Origin: Lentimicrobiaceae bacterium
Lineage (GTDB): Bacteria; Bacteroidota; Bacteroidia; Bacteroidales; F082
NCBI GenBank assembly: GCA_015061365.1
Contig: SUWS01000012.1
Span: 1 to 53,433 of the forward strand
Direction of reading: 5' to 3'
Length of the DNA stretch: 53,433 nt
The notes beneath the pieces were generated by a model that did not search any database, was not told the origin of the DNA, and saw only the letters and a list, made by a program, of their open reading frames with translations. Positions 44,501 through 52,300 of the stretch are shown here, piece after piece (the first letter of the stretch is position 1; each line of letters begins with the position of its first letter). Position numbers and translations under genes: made by a program.

Positions 44501-45167
44501 CGAGGCTGGATTCGGTAATCATTGTTATACTGTACAATCTGTTAATAATGCATTCGTCTCACCTCATACAGAGGAAGTTTGTGTTGAAGTTGAAGGATGT
44601 GAATCTGCTAAGAATCTTGAAGCTGAATTTTACGAATATGCAGGCGAGTATGGAGCTGTGATAAAATGGGACAGAATAGAATCATCACTCAACCTCACAG
44701 AATATAGAGTTTATAGAAGTACCGACAATGTAACTTACGAACAAGTCCAGAATTTAGTTAATGTCCCAAGTTTAGATCATTACGAATTCTCTGATATGAT
44801 GTGTAAAGACGGTACATATTACTATAAAGTGACAGCATACTACGCCGACATCGACTGTGAATCTGAATATGCTTTAGCAGAAAACTCTGACGATGACTTC
44901 GTAATGGTTGAAGTAGTCTCTGTTAATGAAAACATCTATAATCAGGTTAAGATATATCCGAATCCGGCTAAAGACAGAATTAAGGTTGAAGCCGAACATA
45001 TCAAGACATTGACAATCGTCAATATGACAGGACAAGTCGTAATGAGTCAAGAGACGAACTCAGATGAGATGACACTCGACTTGAGCGATTTTGAAACGGG
45101 AATGTATATGTTACAGATCGTGACAGAAACAGGAGTTGTTACAAGACAAATCAACATTATTAAATAA
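41595..45167 (+). CDS. C25 cysteine peptidase with PKD/FN3 and T9SS domains
   Basis: 1190 residues. Signal peptide to about residue 19; propeptide-like region (about 30-235); C25 catalytic domain with H450 (NYCNHGNPTGW) and C483 (ISVACNNGEYTYY), 33 residues apart. The C-terminal part differs from the second C25 protein: PKD/Ig-like (about 680-760, YSWSPTTGVNG), FN3 (763-840), PKD-like (845-925, YSWTPAESLEN), FN3 (928-1005), FN3 (1008-1100) and a T9SS sorting domain (IYPNPAKDRIKVE ... GMYMLQIVTETGVVTRQINIIK). Catalytic and pro-regions are clearly paralogous to the second C25 gene (ILRDFR.QN, APSKG.F.R.INP). It is followed by a hairpin terminator and foldback-element copy 2. Confidence 0.9.
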   Translation: MRKLFLSIVCLFISQTIFAQEWHSINTKSEESYSTRLIKSTNESVVIDLSLNGFYTNQTSLPNSVIITNEDMAPLSEAGQPNIPSLSIPIIINDMGKMDVRVSKVEYLEYNDIEIAPSKGEFPRSINPDDVPYTYGDVYQQNEFFPATNVKLDSPYILRDFRAQNIIVTPFAYNPVTKTLRVMHKMTIEVVSTKEEGENELARRSNTINMDSEFEKIYSNRFINYKESGAKYDIIEEEGDLLIICHDAFMDAMQPFVEWKRATGRKTTMVGTSVAGTSADNIKNYISSQYEDNPNLVHVLLVGDYQQLPGKYLTMGSGYYDDYSGYSDWWFGQLEGDDRYNELIIGRFSAESTTDVTTQVNKVIHYEKDINANNASWLRVGQGVAKRENMNGHNGEDDYEHMDNIREDLLGYHYTTVHRDYQNVTGVTSSAAIISEHINEGVGIINYCNHGNPTGWGVFSYSNSHVNALTNDYQLPYIISVACNNGEYTYYQPCFAETWLRATNVNTGNPTGAIGGMFSYISQPWIPPMFGQDEMIDIFVESYNNNIKRTMGGVSLNGNFKILDLGHNNTAYYATYNTWTLFGDPTLTLRNDIPETMTVTHNSEMSKQATGFVVSANNAEGAKATLTRNGEMMGTATIENGSALITFEAPMTLGEATLTVFGYNRVTYQTTINIVENADEPLMVNVTANNDVIMPGASVILNATVFGGTYNYTYSWSPTTGVNGVNSPNPIVTPSQTTTYTCTVNDGEETATASITITVVCPPSDIEAEVNGSNITLTWNETTPDAVYNIYRNDSKIASNINATSYTDENLAENSYIYKITSVYENLESPKSEGVEAIVYELSVSTFANPGFIVKGESTEIFAYVDGANGNVSYSWTPAESLENPNASSTIATPLETTVYTVTVTCGNQSATASQQVKVLVEPQNVKATVEGNIVTLEWDEVELAEYYTISRDGYVYETYVPTTTYVDNEAGFGNHCYTVQSVNNAFVSPHTEEVCVEVEGCESAKNLEAEFYEYAGEYGAVIKWDRIESSLNLTEYRVYRSTDNVTYEQVQNLVNVPSLDHYEFSDMMCKDGTYYYKVTAYYADIDCESEYALAENSDDDFVMVEVVSVNENIYNQVKIYPNPAKDRIKVEAEHIKTLTIVNMTGQVVMSQETNSDEMTLDLSDFETGMYMLQIVTETGVVTRQINIIK

Positions 45168-45170
45168 TTT

Positions 45171-45200
45171 TAAGGGGGACGCTATGAAGTCCCCTTTTTT
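45171..45200 (+). terminator. Terminator built from an element-like palindrome
   Basis: TAAGGGGGAC, 8-base loop, GTCCCCTTTTTT. The stem plus T-run is a good terminator for C25 gene 3. The stem sequence equals the ends of the 203-bp foldback element, which itself starts 3 bases later. Confidence 0.8.
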
Positions 45201-45202
45201 CT

Positions 45203-45405
45203 TTAAGGGGACTTCTATAAATTCCCCGTTTAAATAAATTTTTACAATCATATTAAAAACTTTTGCGTGCTTTATGTTTTTTCTTGGAATCTTTTCGTCT
45301 TTCTCTCAATCACATAGCTCGCTATGCTCTTTCGAGAAAAACAAAAATCTTCTCAAAGATAAAATCATAAATCACTCGCAAAGCAATTTATAGAAATCCC
45401 CTTAA
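45203..45405. mobile_element. 203-bp foldback (MITE-like) element, copy 2
   Basis: Same length, ends and interior as the copy at 5420-5622, with scattered single-base differences (for example CATAGCTCGCTATGCT at the centre). Ends are TTAAGGGGACTTCTATAAA and TTTATAGAAATCCCCTTAA. The right end stops 13 bases before the ATG of the beta-CASP gene, so the element forms that gene's upstream region and may affect its expression. Confidence 0.8.
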
Positions 45406-45418
45406 AAAAATTAATGAT

Positions 45419-46828
45419 ATGGAAATAAAATTTATAGGAGCAGCAAGAGAAGTGACGGGCAGCAAGCATCTTATCACGACACGTCACGGAAAGAAGATAT
45501 TGTTAGACTGCGGAATGTTTCAAGGTAAAGGTCTTGAGACTGACGTGTTGAATAGAAACACTATGGTTGACCCGGCCGAGATCGACCATATCATTCTCAC
45601 CCACGCTCACGTCGACCACTCAGGATTGATACCTTATTTCTATAAGAGAGGTTTCCGTGGTTCTGTGATTTGTACGCAGGCAACACGCAACCTTTGTTCA
45701 ATCATGTTGCCCGACAGCGGATTCATACAGGAAAACGATACTCATTGGTTTAACAAGAAAAGAGCTCGTCAAGGCTTGAAACCCGTCGACCCTATTTATA
45801 CGGAGAAGGACGCTCACGCTTGTATGGAACTATTTATCAGCGTGCCACTTAACCGTCAGTTCCATATCGACAATAATATAAAGGTAAAGTTCACCAATAC
45901 AGGTCACTTGCTCGGAAGTGCCGCAGCTACGATAGAAATAGACGAGTTCGGTGAAGTGACAAGAATTGGTTATACAGGCGACATCGGTCGTAGCAACAAC
46001 TACCTGCTACGCGCTCCCGACGCTTTCCCGCAATGCGATTATCTTATCGTTGAAAGTACTTACGGCGACAGACTCCATCAGAACAAACAGCTCTCGGAAG
46101 ACGAATTGTTAAGAATCATCAAACATACTTGCGTGGAGAAAAAAGGAAAACTCATCATCCCTTCATTTGCTATCGGACGTACACAGGAAATCGTTTATAT
46201 CTTGAACAATTTCTACAACGAAGGAAAACTTCCATTGATTCCTATTTATGTCGACAGTCCTTTAGCTGTCAACGCCACGAATATCTTCCGTCTTCATCTC
46301 GACCTGTTTAATAAAGACGTGGCTGAAGTCCTTGAACATGACGACGACCCATTCGGATTCGGAACATTGAAATATATCACTAACGTCAATCATTCCAAAT
46401 CCTTGAACGCAAGAAAAGAACCTTGTATCATCATATCAGCTTCTGGCATGATGGAAGCCGGTAGGGTAAAACATCATATCGCAAATAATATCGACAATCC
46501 TAAGAACTCTATTTTAGCAATAGGTTATTGTGCACCTACTACACTCGGAGCACGAATCCTGAGAGGCGAAAAGGAGATCTCCATCCATGGAATGCCACAT
46601 CAGGTTAATGCGGAGATATTCAGTATCGATGCCTTCAGCGGTCATGCCGACTATCAGGAGATGGAACAATATCTGCGCTGTCAGAATCCTGAGAAAGTCA
46701 AGAAAGTGTTTATCGTTCACGGCGACTACGAGGCACAAGTTCCGTATAGCAAGGTTTTGGAAAAAGCAGGATTCAAGAATATTGTGATACCGAAACCGGG
46801 AGAAAGTTTTAAAATTGAAAATCTGTAG
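45419..46828 (+). CDS. Beta-CASP metallo-beta-lactamase RNA nuclease (CPSF73/Ysh1-like)
   Basis: 469 residues. Metallo-beta-lactamase motifs: FIGAAREVTGSKHLI near the start, LTHAHVDHSG (HxHxDH, about 59-68), TNTGHLLGSAAATIEI and YTGDIGRS. Beta-CASP motifs follow: STYGDR, IPSFAIGRTQE, PIYVDSPLA, IISASGMMEAGRVKHHI and the C-terminal DAFSGHADY. The set marks a zinc-dependent RNA endo/exonuclease of the COG1236 type, cytosolic and involved in RNA processing or decay. Its TAG stop lies in a GTAGAGACG repeat end, and the start lies 13 bases after the foldback element. Confidence 0.92.
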   Translation: MEIKFIGAAREVTGSKHLITTRHGKKILLDCGMFQGKGLETDVLNRNTMVDPAEIDHIILTHAHVDHSGLIPYFYKRGFRGSVICTQATRNLCSIMLPDSGFIQENDTHWFNKKRARQGLKPVDPIYTEKDAHACMELFISVPLNRQFHIDNNIKVKFTNTGHLLGSAAATIEIDEFGEVTRIGYTGDIGRSNNYLLRAPDAFPQCDYLIVESTYGDRLHQNKQLSEDELLRIIKHTCVEKKGKLIIPSFAIGRTQEIVYILNNFYNEGKLPLIPIYVDSPLAVNATNIFRLHLDLFNKDVAEVLEHDDDPFGFGTLKYITNVNHSKSLNARKEPCIIISASGMMEAGRVKHHIANNIDNPKNSILAIGYCAPTTLGARILRGEKEISIHGMPHQVNAEIFSIDAFSGHADYQEMEQYLRCQNPEKVKKVFIVHGDYEAQVPYSKVLEKAGFKNIVIPKPGESFKIENL

Positions 46829-46883
46829 AGACGTGACACATTACACCTTGTTAAAATAAACAATATGTAATTGGTGCGTCTCA
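46824..46883. repeat. GAGACG-type inverted repeat, copy 2
   Basis: Starts CTGTAGAGACGTGACACATT and ends ATATGTAATTGGTGCGTCTC. Its reverse complement aligns along its whole length with 26408-26464. The TAG stop of the beta-CASP gene (46826-46828) is part of the repeat. Confidence 0.75.
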
Positions 46884-46905
46884 GAAGAATTACCAATACA
46901 AAAAC

Positions 46906-46944
46906 AACGGGCAACAGTCATCAGACACTGCCCGTTACTTTTTG
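46906..46944. terminator. Bidirectional terminator
   Basis: Stem AACGGGCA / TGCCCGTT with a 16-base loop between converging genes, with T-rich tracts on both strands. Confidence 0.75.
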
Positions 46945-46962
46945 ATTTTAGAAATCGTATTC

Positions 46963-48519
46963 TTATTTCTTCACCACTTTCTCTATCGTATGATTATTGT
47001 GAGTGTCAAATATCTTCACGAAATAAATTCCTTTTGTCAGATTACTCATGTCGATGATATTGTTTGAATAATATCCGACTATACGTCCTGTCAGATCTGT
47101 AATCTCTGCGTGCGAGAAATCATGCATCTCAATGTTTAACATTCTATCTGTAGGATTTGGATAGACATTTAAATTAATGTCAGCTTCTTTAATATCTAAA
47201 AACCCTCTGTCTTCAAACATAACTTTCTGACTTTCTGAAGAGCCTGTTTCATAAACATTGTAGGTACATATTTTATATTCGTATGAACCGACAGGTGTTA
47301 TATCTGAAAATTCAAAATTATTATTATCTTTCGGAATGCTCATAATTAGAGTGAAGTTGTCTTCAGAAGCTTCTTTACGATAAATGTTATAAAAAGTCTT
47401 TATGTTTTCTCCTTCCATCTCATCTTCCATATCCCAATGCAGATTGTGCGTGATTCCCCATACGTCAGTATCTTCCGGATTTTCAGGATCTATTTCTTCT
47501 GTATTTTCATCTTTCGTAAAATAAGTGTTTTTCGGACTATATGACGGACGAACATCACAATTATATACCATTGAAGTACATCCATCCCATGAGAAAAATA
47601 CATTCTGAATACCATATATATTTGTACCATGAGGTGCGTCTTCATCAATAAAAGTGACATCGCTGCCCTCAGGAACAAACTGACTTATAAGTTCTCCGTT
47701 ACGATATACTCTGCAGCTATCGGCATAGAGTACAACTCCACCTGTGTCTTGATAACCTAATGTTTCAACAGCGATACCTTGTTGAGTTTGTGTGTTCTCG
47801 TCCAACATCGGCTGCCATCCTGTAATTGGGGAATATATTCTTGCTTCTCCTGTCGTGGTCTCTCCTAATATCGTTTGCGGCACCACATGAACTTGGGCAG
47901 CATCTGAATTTAATGTTCCTGTAAACGAAGCCACAAACCAGAATGTTTTTTCTTCATAATTTTCTGCTAATTCAAGAATCTCAACATCAACGTAGAAGAT
48001 AGGACGGCTGACATCGGAGAAGTCATTTTCAGCTACACGATATATATTTGCATTGCCGTCTCTAAAGAAACGATTCTCATCATCGCCGCCTGCAATTAAA
48101 TTGCCGCCGTTGAGAGGGTCTCCGTCATAAATTGTTATATAAGCTCCGTTGATGGTCGAGAATGGAGTCGCTCCTTCATAAAGATAGAACCTAAGATAAA
48201 AAGCTTCGTAACAAGTAAACTTATCCATGACTTTGTAACCATTATCCTTATCAGCTGCAAACCCTAACGTTCCTAAGCCGCTATGCAATGAACATATATT
48301 CCAACCGTTATTGTATCCGGCGTTCTCGTGTGTGACAAGATCGCAATCTGGGTCTCCCCAGTACGGTCCGACATCTTCGTTTACCCACGAAAGACGGACT
48401 TTATTATCTTCAGTAAAGTTGCCTTTAACGTTTTTGACACCCATGCAATAATCGCCTTGAGCCTCGACAAATGTAATCCCGACAAATGTCAACAGAAGTA
48501 GAAATGTAATCTTTTTCAT
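46963..48519 (-). CDS. Secreted T9SS cargo protein, choice-of-anchor-like
   Basis: 518 residues. Signal peptide ends near residue 20 (VEAQ). Residues about 25-330 are a beta-sandwich region with paired cysteines (YCMGVKNVKGNF, GWNICSLHSGLG) followed by ITIYDGDPLNGGNLI, resembling non-catalytic surface proteins. An FN3-like domain lies at about 350-430, and the C-terminal 75 residues are a T9SS sorting domain (VYPNPTDRMLNIEM ... KGIYFVKIFDTHNNHTIEKVVKK). No peptidase motif is seen. Its upstream region contains an eight-copy AAT microsatellite. Confidence 0.82.
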   Translation of the reverse strand: MKKITFLLLLTFVGITFVEAQGDYCMGVKNVKGNFTEDNKVRLSWVNEDVGPYWGDPDCDLVTHENAGYNNGWNICSLHSGLGTLGFAADKDNGYKVMDKFTCYEAFYLRFYLYEGATPFSTINGAYITIYDGDPLNGGNLIAGGDDENRFFRDGNANIYRVAENDFSDVSRPIFYVDVEILELAENYEEKTFWFVASFTGTLNSDAAQVHVVPQTILGETTTGEARIYSPITGWQPMLDENTQTQQGIAVETLGYQDTGGVVLYADSCRVYRNGELISQFVPEGSDVTFIDEDAPHGTNIYGIQNVFFSWDGCTSMVYNCDVRPSYSPKNTYFTKDENTEEIDPENPEDTDVWGITHNLHWDMEDEMEGENIKTFYNIYRKEASEDNFTLIMSIPKDNNNFEFSDITPVGSYEYKICTYNVYETGSSESQKVMFEDRGFLDIKEADINLNVYPNPTDRMLNIEMHDFSHAEITDLTGRIVGYYSNNIIDMSNLTKGIYFVKIFDTHNNHTIEKVVKK

Positions 48520-48546
48520 GACAAAAGTTTTAAATTATTCTTCTGC

Positions 48547-48570
48547 AATAATAATAATAATAATAATAAT
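48547..48570. repeat. (AAT)8 microsatellite in a 5' leader
   Basis: Eight uninterrupted AAT/ATA triplets, 28 bases or more upstream of the start of the T9SS cargo gene (minus strand). Copy-number slippage could alter the leader length; no effect on the reading frame is expected. Confidence 0.8.
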
Positions 48571-48609
48571 ATCCAAATAATTTTATGAAAAAAATGTGCA
48601 TTTTTTGTC

Positions 48610-48635
48610 AAGGGGATTTATAGAAGTCCCCTTAA
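48610..48635. repeat. Solo foldback-element end
   Basis: On the minus strand it reads TTAAGGGGACTTCTATAAA followed by TCCCCTT, i.e. the left terminus of the 203-bp element closed into a 24-base palindrome. The TAA is the stop codon of the transporter gene (48632-48634). Confidence 0.7.
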
Positions 48636-49300
48636 TCTTTAATCTTCCTTTTAATATATCCCACACCTGCGTAAGCGAGAGGAGTTCCGAAGACGACTTC
48701 TATTCCTAATTTCATGAAATATTGTGTCGCTATCATCATGATGATGTCGCGTGTAGTCATCGTTCCAATGAATGCTATCAACACAAAAGGGACGGTATCT
48801 AAGAGATGGGCAGCTATGGAACTTCCTATAGTCCTGAGCCATAAGAATCTTCCTTCTGTTCTTTTCTTGATCTTATCCATAAGCCAAGAGTTCGACAATT
48901 CTCCGAGAAGGAATCCTGTCAACGACGCTATGACGATTCTTGGCACGTAAGTGAAGACATTGTCGTAAGCTATCGCAGTACCTTCCAAATAATCCGGTGA
49001 AGGAAGCCAAACCGCCACCTGCGTGAAAATCATCATAATGATATTACAGAGGAATGTCATCCATATCACTTTCTTAGCTTTATGATAGCCCCAAATCTCC
49101 GTGAGGATGTCGCCGAGCATATAGGCGAATGGGAAGGTTATAGTACCTGCATCGAAATAGATGATGTCAAAAAAACTGATTACTTTCACCGCCATGATGT
49201 TCGACACTAAGTAAAGAGTGACGAATAGAGCGGTCACGACCATAAACGGCATCTCGCCATTTGTTCGGTTTTTTAAAGGGTTTTCCGAGACCTTGTTCAT
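48632..49300 (-). CDS. yhhQ: Queuosine precursor transporter YhhQ (VUT family)
   Basis: 222 residues with six membrane helices. Family landmarks are VSNIMAVKVISFF (helix 1), FDAGTITFPFAYMLGDILTEIWGYHKAKKVIW with the conserved polar pocket, and the final helices TQYFMKLGIEVVFGTPLAYAG. YhhQ/QPTR proteins import preQ0/preQ1, precursors of queuosine in tRNA. The leader is short and no preQ1 riboswitch was recognised in it. Its -7 box TACCTTTG lies at 49326-49333. The stop codon is part of a solo element end. Confidence 0.92.
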   Translation of the reverse strand: MNKVSENPLKNRTNGEMPFMVVTALFVTLYLVSNIMAVKVISFFDIIYFDAGTITFPFAYMLGDILTEIWGYHKAKKVIWMTFLCNIIMMIFTQVAVWLPSPDYLEGTAIAYDNVFTYVPRIVIASLTGFLLGELSNSWLMDKIKKRTEGRFLWLRTIGSSIAAHLLDTVPFVLIAFIGTMTTRDIIMMIATQYFMKLGIEVVFGTPLAYAGVGYIKRKIKD

Positions 49301-49325
49301 AATGTATGTTATAAATTATATTTTG

Positions 49326-49333
49326 CAAAGGTA
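49326..49333 (-). promoter_or_regulatory. Promoter -7 box for yhhQ
   Basis: TACCTTTG on the minus strand, 25 bases upstream of yhhQ and directly after the terminator of the preceding gene. Confidence 0.5.
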
Positions 49334-49375
49334 AAAAAACAATCCGATACTTTTGCTATATCGGATTGTTTTTTT
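49333..49375. terminator. Strong terminator after the fused flavoprotein
   Basis: Perfect stem of about 17 bp (AAAAAAACAATCCGATA / TATCGGATTGTTTTTTT) with a 9-base loop. On the minus strand it ends the transcript of the 1075-residue flavoprotein. Confidence 0.9.
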
Positions 49376-49393
49376 CAGATCAAAATGTTCATT

Positions 49394-52300
49394 TTATTTA
49401 AATGCGTTCTCCTTCAGTCCGTCACCTTTCAATGTGAGACGGTCAAAATATGAAGGTGTCGGTTTGCCGAGATATTTGTCCACATACATTTTAGCCATAT
49501 ATTGTCCGAGCATGAAGCCGTGACCACGCATACCAGCAATAAGATTATTCTCAGGGTCAACGATATAATGCGGTTCTGTATAATATCCCGACCAGAAAGC
49601 CTGGAAGCTTACGGCACCAAGTTGCGGGATCCACTGGCGGAATACTTCTGCGCATATTTCTATAAATGACTTTGAGTTATATCTTAAATCTTTGACGACT
49701 TCAGAGGCGTCTGTCGCTGGCGAGGCGCAACCTATAATCTGTCCTGTATGAGCGAACTGCTGACCATAGACAGCTGAGAATCCTTTATAATGACGACGAT
49801 CGATAATCATGTCGAGAGCATCTCCGTCTTTACCTAAAAGCGGCAGTCTTCCGGTGATAAACGCCTGATGTTTGACGGGATAGAATCCAGTATCGACGCC
49901 AAGTTGTTTAGCGAACTCACCCGCATTAGAACCGAGAGCGTTAACGAAATGTTCGCAATGAAATTCAATAAACTCTTGGTTTTGATTATACACCAATGCC
50001 ATGAAACCTTTGTCGGTGCGCTGTACTTCAAGTAATCTTGCATTTTCCAAGAGTACTCCGCCGTTCTGAGAAGCCACGTTTCTTATATACTCGATAACAC
50101 GTCCTGGAGTAGCCTGCCAGCAATTCATAGTTATCAAAGCTGCCTGATATGTATCGAGATCAGGGTTGAAATAAGGCGAAATCTCTTTAGTGAAATCTTT
50201 CTTGTCGACCATATAACCTTCCGACCAAGCAAGAGACGCTTCTAATGCTTTATATTCTTTATCATCGTGGGCGAGACCAACATAACGTATCGGTTTGTAA
50301 TGTATGTTAGCATGTTTCTGTATCTCCTTGAAAATCTCTTGATTCTGGTTAGCTATCTCTGCTATCTCCGGAACAGAAAATGCAGGGCGACCACCACCTA
50401 TGTTACGCCATGAAGAACCGTGTTCATAATTGATAAGATAAGTCTTCTTTCCCGCCTCTGAGAAATAACGGAACGCCGCGCTACCTGTGATACCACCTCC
50501 GGCTATGAGTACGTCGCAGTCGATACGCTTGCTTGTCTTGTTAGCAGGAATAATAATATTGGTATTTGTCTTCGGCGGTTGCATCTCATTAAGCGTAACT
50601 TGATTCGAGAGAGGACCTCGCGGTGTCGATTCGCCTTGCAGCTCTATGCCGTATGAACGCAGGAGCTGACGAGCTCTCGGGACACAACGCTTACCTCTAC
50701 AAGCTCCCATGCCAAGACGCGTAGTATGTTTCAATTCATCAACGGAAATAGTCTTCCTATCACCAACGATCTGTAATATCTTCTCTATCGTGACATCCTC
50801 ACAATGACATACGAATTTAGGACCTTTCTCATAATCGGAGAGCGGTTTCATCTCTAACGGTTCAGGGTAGTTCTCCTTGACGATAAAACCTGTCACATCA
50901 GTCAGAACTTCATCTTCAATATCTATAGCTTTCACGCGAGCGACATTAGTCTTATTAGATTTCTTCATTATCTTTTCGATGATGCCCTCTCCTACTCTCT
51001 CGCCTTTATCGTTGATTAGATATACTTCAGAATTTTCTTCCGCCTCATATTCGAAAGGAAGGAATAGTTTGTTTTGTTTTATGTCGTAACCGAAGATGGC
51101 GAGACCTGGGCAATGCGAGACACATTCCATGCAGCCTATACATTTGTCGTAGTCAATCATCGGGACACTGCTCGTAGTAGGTTTCACGATGGCATTCTTC
51201 GGACATGAGAAAGTACAAGGATTACAAGCGAAACCGTAGATACAGTCAGCGATGACGAAATTACGCTCGCGCATTCTTTCCAAAGAAGGTTTGTTAGGTT
51301 TTTCCAAACGACGTAACGGTTTCTGTTGTGAGTCGATATATTCTTTTGAAAGAGCGAGATATTCTTCATAATTGACGGGCTTTCTCATCTCCATCGCAAT
51401 CTCCATAGCGACCTGCTTACCGCGAAGTACGGCACATGTCCCCTCTCCTACCCTCACAGTATCGCCAGCGCCATAGACTTTCAATCCAAATATCTGTTTA
51501 CCTTTTTCAAGGATCTGATTATCCGGCATCAGACCGGTACAGATATTAATTACATCTATATTATCTATAACTTTCTCTGTTCCTGGAATAGGCTTAAAGT
51601 TCTCGCACTCCGCCACTACAGCAGCCTTGATACCTGTATGGTCGTCGTTAGGAATGGCTCGTAACAAGACATGAGAAGTGTAAATTGGAACTCCGAGACG
51701 ACGCAGACGGTTAGCTTGAACAGGGAAACCGCCTTCATGATCCATGCCTTCAATGATGGCAACGACTTTAGCTCCTGCTTGTATCGCTTGATATGAAGTA
51801 AGATAGCCTATATTACCAGCTCCGACAGAAAGTATTCTCTTTCCTAATAAAGTATGTTCCACGTTCATCATCTTTTGTACGACAGCGGCGGTATATACCC
51901 CAGGAAGGTCGTCATTTTCGAAGACTGGCATAAAAGGTACAGCACCAGTAGCGACGACTAAATATTCAGAATCGACGTAGAAAATAGTGTCGTCTTTAAT
52001 ATTCTTTACTGCAATACGTTTACCTTCGAGAAGATCCCATACCGTTGAATTTAAAAATATATTGGAAAGATCATCGCCCGCTAGGGTCTTAGCTATTTCA
52101 AAACCACGCTGTCCGCCATATTTCTGTTCTTTCTCGAAAAAGAAAAACTGGTGAGTCTGCATATTAAACTGACCGCCTATCATCGCATTATTGTCGATGA
52201 CTATATTATCAATTCCCAACTCATTAAGATATTGACGACAAGCGAGACCGGCAGGACCTGCACCGACGATAGCGACTTGCGTATAATAGACTTTATTTGA

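Noticed and set aside
49301-49393. preQ1 riboswitch in front of the queuosine-precursor transporter
   Set aside because: Only a terminator hairpin and a TACCTTTG promoter box fit in this gap; the leader is about 20 bases, too short for a preQ1 aptamer, and no aptamer core was recognised.
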